This document shows positions 37,710-46,900 of a stretch of DNA of 64,000 nt, one piece after another. The position numbers and the translations under genes are program-made. The stretch spans positions 124,001 to 188,000 of the forward strand of contig JAWLGR010000001.1 of assembly GCA_041684965.1 (NCBI GenBank), given 5' to 3'. Source of the DNA: Mariniphaga sp041684965. GTDB taxonomy: Bacteria > Bacteroidota > Bacteroidia > Bacteroidales > Prolixibacteraceae. The first letter of the stretch is position 1. Every line of letters begins with the position of its first letter. The notes under the pieces are model-generated. The model worked only from the letters and a program-made list of their open reading frames with translations. It was not told the DNA's origin and did not search any database.

Positions 37710-39953
37710 ATGAATTGCAATCAAAAAACAATTGAACGCCTGTGGATTGGAATTATGTTATATTTTTGTGTTACATGTGGATTCCTACTGATTAATGTTA
37801 GGGTAACAGAAGCTCAGGGGAACCGGATCCGCGTGAAAGAAGAAAATTATAGCTGGTTGCAAACTGCCCGGGTATTTTTACTGGATGCTTACCAGCCACC
37901 GTTTGCTCCTGAACTGGAATATGATCCGCAGGCATGGGTTGAGACGATGACAGATATGAATGTAAATGTACTCAGGTTTCCTACAATGGGAAAATATGCA
38001 ACCATTCAGGGTGTCCGGTTTATAACCCACCACGCGCAGGGGAGGAGGGATTTGCTTCAGGAAACCATTGAACTTTGCAAGCCTAAAGGGATTAAAGTAA
38101 TACCCTATATCTCCACTGGGCATAAACTTGCCTGGTCGATGGTAACCGAACATTATCCGGAATACGGGCAGAAGACAACACCTGGCGGGCTGCCTGACCG
38201 CAGCCATATGTACGTTGGGGAAGACCACGGCACAGTCTGCTGGATGTCTCCTTACCGGAAGGCCTTCATGGATTTGGTGGAACATGTGGTAAAAGATTAC
38301 GATATAGACGGAATCTATTTCGATAAATGGGAACCGCATTACTTCTGGCCGAGAAGAAAATTGTGCTACTGCGATGGATGCAGGAGCGGATTCAGGGAAG
38401 CTTCCGGTCTGGAAATTCCGTATCATGTAAGGGATGAGGATTACACACCGGAAGATTTGGAGGCAATTGATCAATACCACCACTGGTACAAAGAATTCTA
38501 CATGAACGAAGTGGTGCAAAAGGTGAAGGAACTGGTTAAATCAAACAAACAAATCCCCCTGATTTCCAATATCAACGATCCACAACTTATGGCCGGTCAG
38601 GATGAACGTATTTTGAATGCCATGGATGCCTTTCTTTATGAACGCGGGAACTCAATGCTTGAGCGTGCGGAAGGAGTGGGCGTGCCCCGGTCGGTAGGCT
38701 GGTATGTCTGGCCTTATGTAGGAGTTTACCATAATTGGCCAAGACTGGCATTTCAGGGGGTTGATTACCAGCAGGAAATATTTACCAATCTCATGTTTGG
38801 CGGTGGCTCAATCATTGCTCAGCCCACCGGGTATATTCACCATGAAGAAAACCGGGAGTATGTACGTTACCCTTTTGGGATTATAAAAAAACATGAAAAA
38901 GAATTTGAAGGACTTGAAAATGTACCTAATGTAGGTGTGGTTTTCGCCTACGACAGTCCGCCTGAGCATGTTCAAAGAGGCTGGCTCAGCGGAATAACCA
39001 ATTCCCGAACCTCTACGCGCGGTGCGTTCTCCGCCTGTTTGTACAATCATATCCAGGTAGGTTCGGTCAGTGAATTTATATTGGATGACCCGGAGAAACT
39101 TAAAGCATTTCCTGTGCTGTATCTTGCAAATATTCCATTTCTTTCTGATGAGCGGATAAGAAATATAAAAGATTATGTGAGAAATGGAGGAAGTTTGATA
39201 GCCAGTTATGCTACTTCTTTATTCGATGCTGGAGGAAAAAGGCAGTACCGGTTCGGACTTGAAGAATTGTTTAAAGTAAGGGCAATTGTGCCGAAAGGGG
39301 AATTGGCGGATATTGTATCAAGCTACCGGTCAATGGTGGGGGGTCCCAATGATTTGTATCTTATGGCAGATGCTTCTATAAACATGAATTGCAGTAACAC
39401 TATTGAAAACAGGTTGTTTCCTATGTGGTATTATGAACCGGTAGAGGTACTGGAGGGGGGACAGGTTGTGATGGATATTGTTACCGGTCATAACCTTGAG
39501 CCTGTTCTGCCTGGTGTAGTGATGTCGAATTATGGGAAAGGCCGGGTGCTTTATTACGCATCGGGTATAGAAACATTGTATGACAACCAGGGACCCGGCA
39601 TAACGGGAGAATTGATAAAAGCATTTGTAAAAATGGTGAGCGATGTTCCGGAACCCTATAAGTTGGATGCTCCGGCAGGACTTTTGGCAAATCTGGCAGA
39701 AAATGAAAAACGGCTGGTGCTGCACCTTACCAACTGGACCGGGAATAAGTATGAAAAGCCATGGAAGAATGAATATTATCTTGCTCCGGTTGAAAATGTG
39801 CGTTTGCAAATTCGGATACCTTATGGAAAAACGATTAAAGATGTGAAGCCACTCATAGAAACTGATTTTCAAAAGCAGGTTGAGGAGAACAGTGTTGAAG
39901 TATTTTTCCCGAGAGTAGATGCCTATCAGGCCGTGGTTGTTGAATTTGAATAG
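37710..39953 (+). CDS. GHL6 / beta-galactosidase-like glycoside hydrolase
   Basis: 747 residues, signal peptide to about residue 34 (EAQG). A TIM-barrel of the hypothetical glycosyl hydrolase 6 type holds TMGKYATIQG near the start, DYDIDGIYFDKWEPHYFW (about 189-206; a catalytic acid is probably among these Asp/Glu) and a CYCDGC cysteine cluster just after. A beta-galactosidase trimerisation (glutamine-amidotransferase-like) domain follows from about residue 410 (VGVVFAYDSPPEHV), then a short C-terminal beta domain. The length is usual for this architecture. Substrate is unknown. The last 113 bases were copied downstream in the tandem duplication at 40204-40316. Confidence 0.82.
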   Translation: MNCNQKTIERLWIGIMLYFCVTCGFLLINVRVTEAQGNRIRVKEENYSWLQTARVFLLDAYQPPFAPELEYDPQAWVETMTDMNVNVLRFPTMGKYATIQGVRFITHHAQGRRDLLQETIELCKPKGIKVIPYISTGHKLAWSMVTEHYPEYGQKTTPGGLPDRSHMYVGEDHGTVCWMSPYRKAFMDLVEHVVKDYDIDGIYFDKWEPHYFWPRRKLCYCDGCRSGFREASGLEIPYHVRDEDYTPEDLEAIDQYHHWYKEFYMNEVVQKVKELVKSNKQIPLISNINDPQLMAGQDERILNAMDAFLYERGNSMLERAEGVGVPRSVGWYVWPYVGVYHNWPRLAFQGVDYQQEIFTNLMFGGGSIIAQPTGYIHHEENREYVRYPFGIIKKHEKEFEGLENVPNVGVVFAYDSPPEHVQRGWLSGITNSRTSTRGAFSACLYNHIQVGSVSEFILDDPEKLKAFPVLYLANIPFLSDERIRNIKDYVRNGGSLIASYATSLFDAGGKRQYRFGLEELFKVRAIVPKGELADIVSSYRSMVGGPNDLYLMADASINMNCSNTIENRLFPMWYYEPVEVLEGGQVVMDIVTGHNLEPVLPGVVMSNYGKGRVLYYASGIETLYDNQGPGITGELIKAFVKMVSDVPEPYKLDAPAGLLANLAENEKRLVLHLTNWTGNKYEKPWKNEYYLAPVENVRLQIRIPYGKTIKDVKPLIETDFQKQVEENSVEVFFPRVDAYQAVVVEFE

Positions 39954-40203
39954 CAATTATTTTCAAATAAGAAAAACCCTCATCCTCACTCTGTCGCAGT
40001 GCTCCCTCTATTCCCTCACCCTGCCGCAGACCTCACCCTAATCCTCTCCAAAACGGAGTGGGTTAGGGTGAGGCATCGAAATGAGTTTTTGGTTCCTATT
40101 GGTATTTTTTTCTTTTTTTTATTACAGAACAACAGCTTTGAATTTTAACAACGGATCTCATTCCTGAGGCCCTCTCCATGTGGAGAGGGAAAGCCATCCT
40201 TGG
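39841..40203. repeat. Tandem duplication unit A (363 bp)
   Basis: Unit A begins inside the GH gene and runs through its stop (39951-39953) and the palindromic intergenic sequence. Unit B (40204 onward) repeats it in the same orientation; the two stop codons are exactly 363 bp apart. Unit A contains a 45-bp palindromic stretch (about 40032-40076) that unit B lacks. Its right end stops inside a GCCATCCTT...AAGGATGGC-type hairpin. Confidence 0.9.
40031..40073. repeat. Long palindromic (REP-like) hairpin present only in unit A
   Basis: CCTCACCCTAA (40031-40041) pairs with TTAGGGTGAGG (40063-40073). Further pairing inside is almost complete around the loop AAAAC, with one wobble and one mismatch. 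In unit B the flanks join directly as CAGACCGAAATGAG. It resembles the 'CCTCACCCTAACCCTCTCC' intergenic palindromes found scattered in many bacterial genomes. Confidence 0.7.
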
Positions 40204-40316
40204 ATGTAAAGTCACTTGTAGAGACTGATTTTTAAAAGCAGGTTTGGGAGAACAGTGTTGAGGTATTTTTTCCGAGAGTAGAAGCCTATCAGGCCGTGGT
40301 TGTTGAATTTGAATAG
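40204..40316 (+). pseudogene. Relic of the C-terminus of the GHL6 gene
   Basis: Aligned codon by codon with 39841-39953, it ends in the same VVVEFE-stop. It has no start, and CAA became TAA at the codon after ACTGATTTT. It is a dead fragment made by the tandem duplication. Confidence 0.9.
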
Positions 40317-40540
40317 CAATTATTTTCAAATAAGAAAAACCCTCATCCTCACTCTGTCGCAGTGCTCACTCTATTCCCTCACTCTGCCGCAGACCGAAAT
40401 GAGTTAGTGGTTCCTATTGGTATTTTTTTCTTTTTTTTATTTCAGAACAACAACTTTGAATTTTAACAACGGATCTCATTCCTAAGGCTCTCTCCATGTG
40501 GAGAGGGAAAGCCATCCTTCAGGATGGCAGGGTGAGGGTT
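40204..40540. repeat. Tandem duplication unit B
   Basis: Second copy of unit A, diverged by scattered substitutions and lacking the 45-bp palindrome. It retains the full CTCTCCATGTGGAGAG and GCCATCCTTCAGGATGGC hairpins (about 40489-40528) and ends with GGGTGAGGG. The junction A/B reads CCATCCTTGGATG, with GATG shared by both parental ends, which suggests a microhomology-mediated duplication. Confidence 0.88.
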
Positions 40541-40752
40541 ATAGATTGAGGAAATTAAATAAACCATTACTATGCTGATTAATACTGCATCTTTTAGAGT
40601 TGGGTACTCCTACGGTAGGTAAATTATAAGGATATAAATTAAAAAAGGATCGGTTCGGTGCAGCAGCAGAATAGAGAATCAGGACACATTTATTTGTAAA
40701 TCATCAGCAGAAATACAAAATTATTTTACATTTATTGGGTAAAGCTTAACCA
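40541..40752. other. Intergenic remainder before the DUF1961-like gene
   Basis: A/T-rich, with no gene and no clear promoter box. Together with the duplication it makes a 799-bp gap between two genes. Confidence 0.4.
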
Positions 40753-41505
40753 ATGAAAAAGAAAATGAAATTAGGATTGTTCTTCCTTCTGCCAATTATT
40801 TGTAGTCTGAGTTCTTCTTCAGAGGAAGATATGAGTTCAAAGATTTCGGGAGAGGTTCTGATGGATGAAACAATAAAGGAAGAAATCCTGTTTAAGGAAA
40901 CTTTCAGCTATCCGGATGGTCCCCTTCCGGTTGAATGGTGGTGTGAAGGAAATACTGCCGTAATTAAAGACGGCCGTTTATTCATGGATGCAGATTTACA
41001 TCATCACCGGGCATCAACAGCATGGCTGGATTATAATCTTTCAGGAAATATCAGGATTGAATTCGACGTACAGATAGTTTCATCAGTCGATACTGCAAAT
41101 AATATTAATTGTTTTGTAATGTATTCAGACCCGGAAGGAAAACATCTTCGGGAAACATCGCATATAAGGGAAAATGGTGTATACAACCATTACCACAAAC
41201 TAAATGGCTACATTTTTACTTTTGTTGCAAATAAGAATCCTGAGGATGCAAGAATTCGTTTCAGGGACAACCCTGGATTTAACTTGTTGGCAGAAGATTT
41301 TGGCGCTGAAGTTATAGCTGGAAAAACTTACCGTATAAAGATTGAAAAGAGAGGCAATAATTTCCAATATTGGGTGAACGATGAAAAGTTATTGGAAAAA
41401 GTTGACGATGAATACAATGATTTGCACGCTAAAGGACTTTTTGGATTTCGTACCTGGCATACAGCACTGTGGTGGGATAATTTGATTATTACCAGGCTTG
41501 ATTAA
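40753..41505 (+). CDS. DUF1961-like (YesU-type) concanavalin-fold secreted protein
   Basis: 250 residues, signal peptide to about residue 22. The rest is a single jelly-roll domain resembling DUF1961: FKETFSYPDGPLPVEWWCEG, MDADLHHHRASTAWLDYN, HIRENGVYNHYHKLNGYIF and the closing GLFGFRTWHTALWWDNLII. The best-known relative is B. subtilis YesU of the rhamnogalacturonan cluster, whose function is undefined. It may bind or cut an oligosaccharide. Histidine-rich stretches could line a binding groove. It is 93 bp upstream of the next gene, and the family assignment is by pattern only. Confidence 0.7.
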   Translation: MKKKMKLGLFFLLPIICSLSSSSEEDMSSKISGEVLMDETIKEEILFKETFSYPDGPLPVEWWCEGNTAVIKDGRLFMDADLHHHRASTAWLDYNLSGNIRIEFDVQIVSSVDTANNINCFVMYSDPEGKHLRETSHIRENGVYNHYHKLNGYIFTFVANKNPEDARIRFRDNPGFNLLAEDFGAEVIAGKTYRIKIEKRGNNFQYWVNDEKLLEKVDDEYNDLHAKGLFGFRTWHTALWWDNLIITRLD

Positions 41506-41598
41506 TGCCAATGCATAATTAATACCAATTTAAGCAGGTATTGCAGGGAGAATAAGTAACCTATAATTTGAATTAAACTAAACGAAAAAATATTAATA

Positions 41599-43815
41599 AT
41601 GAATCGGAGAAAAATTAGCATTAGTTTATCCGGAAGCACACCCATTGTTATTTTGCTGTTGGTATTGGGGTTATTCGCCTTTAAGAATCAGAAGAATGTC
41701 AGGGGAATAGCACCTTCTGCTTTTGAGTGGGAATATACCAGTCCGGAAGCTCAGGGCATGTCCTCAAAAAAGCTGAACAAAGCAAAGGAAGTCCTTGCTG
41801 AAAAGGGAACAAAAAAGCTGCTTGTACTAAAGAACGGTAAAGTAGTATACGAATGGTTTGCAGACGGATGGGATGACGATGAAAAGACACATTATACAGC
41901 TTCACTGGCAAAAGCATTGGTAAGTGGACTATCTCTCGCTGCAGCCATGGATGATGGTTATATTACGCTTGATGAGGCTGCCTGCTATTATGTGCCACAA
42001 TGGAAAAACAATTACAGGAAGTCGATGATTACCATACGCCAGCTGGCTACCCATACCTCCGGGTTGATGGATGCGCAGGGTACGGAGGATGAACTAAACG
42101 AGCTTGCATCAAAAGGAAAACATTTTCATTTTGACCTCTCCGGCTGGAGAGGTCAGTTTTGGAGACAGGAGCCGGATCCATTTTCTGTATCAAGAGACAG
42201 CACACCGCTGTTATTTGCTCCGGGTGAGAAATATGCTTACAGCAATCCGGGCATCGCTATGCTGACATACGCAGTTACAGCCTCTCTAAAAGGTTCAAAA
42301 TATAATGATTTAAGGACTTATCTCAAAGAGCGGATCTTTGAACCAGTAGGGATTGCCGAAAAGGAATACAGTTTTGGTTATGGGAAGACGTTTGAAGTAG
42401 ATGGACTAAAATTGGTTCCCAGTTGGGGAGGAGGTAATTTTACGGCCAGATCGGTAGCAAAGTTAGGGCTTCTGATGTTAAATAAAGGAAATTGGCAAGG
42501 CAGTCAAATCATCGATTCTTCCGTGGTGGGAAAAGTAACAGCGTATTACCATACAGCATTGCCCGGTATGCAGCCGGAAAGCGGGAAAGTCATTAATGAT
42601 ACAAGAACTGCCGTAAACCCTGTACCGGCAACAACTGCCGGATGGTATAATAATTACGATGGGGTTTGGGGAAATGTTCCCCGTGATGCTTTTGCAGGTG
42701 CGGGAGCGCAGAATCAGCATCTGATTGTAATTCCCAGTCTGAAGATGGTAATAGTAAGAATGGGCGACTCGCTTTCAGATGAGCAGGATGGGGAAGGATT
42801 CTGGGCGGGAACTGAGAAATACCTTCTTAATCTTTTGATGGATGCCATTGAAGAACCACCTTATCCTCAAAGTGAATTTTCAATAGAGTTTGCTCCCGAA
42901 GAAGATATTATACGTATGGCGCAGGGGAGCGATAACTGGCCGATTACATGGGCCGACGATGATAATTTATATACAGCTTATGGCGATGGAAATGGCTTTA
43001 TCCCGAACACTGAAATCAAACTTAGTCTTGGATTGGCTAAAGTATCGGGGAATCCACCTCATCTGGAGGGTATAAACATACGCTCCCGTACAGGTGAGAA
43101 AGTTGGGGATGGCAGGCATGGGCCTAAAACCAGCGGTATGTTGATGGTTGAAGGAGTGCTTTATATGCTGGTGAGAAATGCTCAAAATTCCGTACTGATG
43201 TGGTCATACGACAATGGGAAAACCTGGGAAACTGCTAATTGGATGTTTGATGTAAGTTTTGGTGCTCCTACATTCCTCAATTATGGGAAAAATTACCAGG
43301 GTGCAAAAGATGATTATGTTTATATCTATTCACACGATGAAGCAAGTGCATACAAAAACAGCGATCATTTTGTTTTGGCAAGGGTACCAAAAGGTCGGAT
43401 AACAGATTGGCATGAATACGAATATTTCTCCGGCTTTACGCGCGACAATCAACCTGAATGGTCGGAAGATGTAAGGAAGAGGAAGCCGGTGTTTACAAAT
43501 CCCGGCAAGTGTTACCGGTCAGGTGTTACATACAACAAAGAACTGAAAAGGTATCTATGGAGCCAAACAATTCAATCATCAGAATCGGAAGAGTTTCGTG
43601 GTGTAAGATTTAAAGGAGGCATTGGTATTTTTGAATCACCAAATCCCTGGGGACCATGGAAAACTGTTTTTTATACACGCGATTGGGATGTGGGGCCGGG
43701 GGAAACATCCTCAGTGCCTACAAAATGGATGAGTGAAGATGGGAAAACCTGCCATCTGGTATTTTCCGGTGACGACTATTTTTCAGTGAGGAAATTTGAT
43801 ATCAGAAAAAAATAA
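41599..43815 (+). CDS. Beta-lactamase-fold serine hydrolase fused to a DUF4185-like propeller
   Basis: 738 residues. A membrane or signal segment is at about 13-28. The serine beta-lactamase/transpeptidase-like domain (about 45-405) has the first motif S102-x-x-K105 (ASLAK), the second Y214-S-N216 and a glycine-rich third region AGAGAQNQH. From about residue 425 to the end lies a propeller-type domain: DNWPITWADDDNLYTAYGDG, SVLMWSYDNGKTW, and GIGIFESPNPWGPWKTVFY. DUF4185-like propellers are usually separate glycan-related proteins. The fusion joins an esterase- or peptidase-type domain to a sugar-binding propeller, perhaps a carbohydrate esterase. True beta-lactamase activity is unlikely. Confidence 0.82.
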   Translation: MNRRKISISLSGSTPIVILLLVLGLFAFKNQKNVRGIAPSAFEWEYTSPEAQGMSSKKLNKAKEVLAEKGTKKLLVLKNGKVVYEWFADGWDDDEKTHYTASLAKALVSGLSLAAAMDDGYITLDEAACYYVPQWKNNYRKSMITIRQLATHTSGLMDAQGTEDELNELASKGKHFHFDLSGWRGQFWRQEPDPFSVSRDSTPLLFAPGEKYAYSNPGIAMLTYAVTASLKGSKYNDLRTYLKERIFEPVGIAEKEYSFGYGKTFEVDGLKLVPSWGGGNFTARSVAKLGLLMLNKGNWQGSQIIDSSVVGKVTAYYHTALPGMQPESGKVINDTRTAVNPVPATTAGWYNNYDGVWGNVPRDAFAGAGAQNQHLIVIPSLKMVIVRMGDSLSDEQDGEGFWAGTEKYLLNLLMDAIEEPPYPQSEFSIEFAPEEDIIRMAQGSDNWPITWADDDNLYTAYGDGNGFIPNTEIKLSLGLAKVSGNPPHLEGINIRSRTGEKVGDGRHGPKTSGMLMVEGVLYMLVRNAQNSVLMWSYDNGKTWETANWMFDVSFGAPTFLNYGKNYQGAKDDYVYIYSHDEASAYKNSDHFVLARVPKGRITDWHEYEYFSGFTRDNQPEWSEDVRKRKPVFTNPGKCYRSGVTYNKELKRYLWSQTIQSSESEEFRGVRFKGGIGIFESPNPWGPWKTVFYTRDWDVGPGETSSVPTKWMSEDGKTCHLVFSGDDYFSVRKFDIRKK

Positions 43816-43993
43816 ATCCGGATGGGGCACCTTTGAAAAATCATTCCCCCGTAATGCTTTTATTTTCTTTTTAGAAGTCTTTGCATCTGTTTCTATTGAT
43901 ATTTCAGATTTGTTTTGTCTGAATTTGATGTAAAGACTTTGCGTCCATCGCATATTTATTTATTTTTAACGAAAAATCAACAACTTAAATTAC

Positions 43994-46900
43994 ATGGATA
44001 TGAATAGCCGGACTTTGAGTTTATTAATGATCACCTGGTTGGTTTTTCCAGCATTGTTTGCTTACAGTAATTCCGGATGGCCAATGTGGCGCTACGATTA
44101 TAACCGCTCAGGTTGCACCACCGAACAACTTGCAGATAACCTTTATCTGCAATGGCAGATTTCATATTCCCCAAGGGTGCCGGTGTGGGACGACCCGCTT
44201 AACCAGGATTTGATGAAGTATGACAAGATTTTTGAACCAGTTGTTGCAGGAAATAAGTTGTATGTTGGTTTTAATGATCAGGATAAGGTAGCTGCTTTTA
44301 ATATTGATACCGGAGAAGAGTTATGGAGTTTTTATGCTGATGGACCTGTCCGGTTACCCCTGGCAATAAGCAACCATAAAATCTATTTTACAGGAGATGA
44401 TGGATACTGCTATTGCATCGATGCAGAAAGAGGCAGCCTGATTTGGAAGCGGCTTTTAGCTCCATCAGATAATAAACTGCTGGGAAATAAGCGGCTAATA
44501 TCGATGTGGCCAGCAAGAGGCGGGGTAGTTATAAAAGATGATGTTGTTTATACCGCTGCCAGTATCTTTCCATTAATGGGAACTTTTATATATGCGATCG
44601 ATGCGGTTACTGGAGATATTGTCTGGAAAAATGAGAGTACAGGAAGCACTTATATTCTGCAGCCTCATCGTTCTCCTGCTTTTGCTCATGTAGCACCACA
44701 AGGGGCTTTTACTGTTAGCGGCGATAAACTTTTGGTTGCCGGAGGACGTTCAGTGCCTGCTGCATTCGACCTGAAAACGGGAGAGGAACTTTATTACCAA
44801 TTGGGCTCAAGTGGTAAAACCGGGGGCGCTTTTACATTTGCAAATGATAAAGTTTTTTTCAATCATCACCGGGGCAGAGTAACCTGGATGTATGATTCGG
44901 AAACTGGCAACAGAATTTCTGTAGCAGGGGAATATCCTGTAATTGATGGCGATGTTTTTTATTTCTCAGGAAAGAAAATATGGGCCGGACAACTTGGACA
45001 AAATAAAAAGCTTGATACATTGTGGACTTCCAATATTTCTGCTTCCAGCGACCTGATAAAGGCAGGTGACTGTCTGTATGCTGCAGGCAATAATAGTATC
45101 AGTGCAATTAAACTAATACAGGGTAAAGAACCGGAAGTAATATGGAACTATCAGACAAGCAGTAATGTGGAACGTCTCATAGCTGCAAATGGAAAATTGG
45201 TTGCAGTGACTGACAATGGAACAATCATGGTTTTTGGAGATGAGCCGGTTAAAAAAGTAAATGATATCGCAAAAAAGAAAGTGATAGCTAAATCAAAAGG
45301 TACAAAGGCACAGGAAATCATCCATGAATCAGGTACGGATGAAGGTTATTGTCTTGTTTTGGGCAGCCAGGACCTTGATCTGTTGGAGGGTATGCTGGCA
45401 GGCACTTCACTTAATATGGTGGTTTATGAAAACGATTTGCAAAGGGTGAATTATCTTCGGGAATATTTTGATAAAACAGGAATAACAGCAGACAGATTGA
45501 GCTTATTGCATTTTGAAAATAAATTTCCACCCCTTCCCAAATACTTTTCATCACTTACTATAATTAATGATGCTTTTTATGTGGGAAATGGAGATACAGA
45601 CATCCTGGAACAGGTATACGAAATTACGAGGCCGTATGGAGGGAAGATAATTTTAAATGTACAAGGGAGTGCAATGGAAAATTTAATCCAGAGTATCAAT
45701 AAGCTTGAAGTTCATGGATTAAAAACTGCCAGAATAAATGAGCGGTTCATGATTACAAGAGAAGGTTCTCTTCCGGGTGCTTCTCCGTGGACACACAATA
45801 ACGGGAACATTGCCAACACTGTAAAATCAGATGATAAGCTGGTAAGAGCACCACTTGGTATTTTATGGTTTGGAGGAAATTCAAACATGGATGTACTTCC
45901 CAGACATGGCCATGGGCCCGGTCAACAGGTGATTGACGGACGATTAATTATCCAGGGAATCAACAGTCTCAGTGCCCGCGATGTTTATACCGGAAGAGTG
46001 CTCTGGAAAAAAGAATTTGAAGGTTTGGAGGATGATAACTGGCTGGTTTATTTCGATGAAACATACGATGAAGAGAATCCGCTCGATACAAAATACAATC
46101 AGGTGCACCTTCCCGGAGCAAATGCAAGGGGTACAAATTATATTGCCACAAAGGAATATGTTTATCTGATTGAAGGTAATAAATGCAATGTGCTGGATAT
46201 CCGGAATGGTGAGACTGTAAAGGTTTTTACCACCGGAAACAACAATACGCAGAAAATTGGATACATTGGGGTGTATGATAATTACCTTATTCTGGGAAAT
46301 AATTTTGCTGAATACAATGGTCTTGAAGACGATTCCATTCGGATAACGAGACCAAAATTTACCGAATACAACCTGACTGCAAGCAAGGAACTGATTGTTT
46401 TAGATCGGTTCTCAGGTCAAAAATTATGGCAGGTTGAAGCCAATCATGGTTTTATTCATAACTCAGTTATTGTTGGTGATGGGATTCTTTTTTGCCTGGA
46501 TAAACTTCCCCAGTACCTGGAAACAAAGTTAAAAAGGAGAGGTGAACCACTGCCTGAAGGAATAAGATTATTGTACTTTGATATGCAAAACGGTGATATG
46601 ATATATGAAGAAAAGGAGGATGTATTCGGAACCTGGCTTGGTTACTCTTCAGAATACAAGCTGTTGTTACAGTCTACCCGGCCTTCAGGTGACATGCTTC
46701 ACGGAGAACAGGGAAACAGAATGATAGCCTATCATGTTCCTGCAAAAGAAAAGATATGGGATAAGAATTTCAGGTATTCAAATCCACCTATTATCCATAA
46801 TGATAAGATATATACAAACGGGGAAGGTTTTTTGCTTCTTACCGGAGAGCCGATAACAGAAACGGACCCTGTAACGGGTGAAGATTTAAAATGGAGTTTT

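Noticed and set aside
37878..38519. Minus-strand open frame of 213 codons inside the GHL6 gene
   Set aside because: Antisense shadow of a clear TIM-barrel coding sequence; no start context and no protein-like features.
39330..39956. Minus-strand open frame of 208 codons near the GHL6 3' end
   Set aside because: Shadow of the real gene. It crosses the stop region and has no domain pattern.
40096..40329. Minus-strand frame of 77 codons across the duplication
   Set aside because: It runs through low-complexity T/C tracts and hairpins and has no support as a protein.
39960..40540. Repeated sequence as a CRISPR array
   Set aside because: Only two units, 363 bp period, coding tail included and no spacers; it is a tandem duplication with palindromes.
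41599..43815. Antibiotic resistance gene (beta-lactamase)
   Set aside because: SxxK/YxN occur in many esterases and peptidases. The large size, membrane anchor and fused propeller point away from a resistance enzyme.
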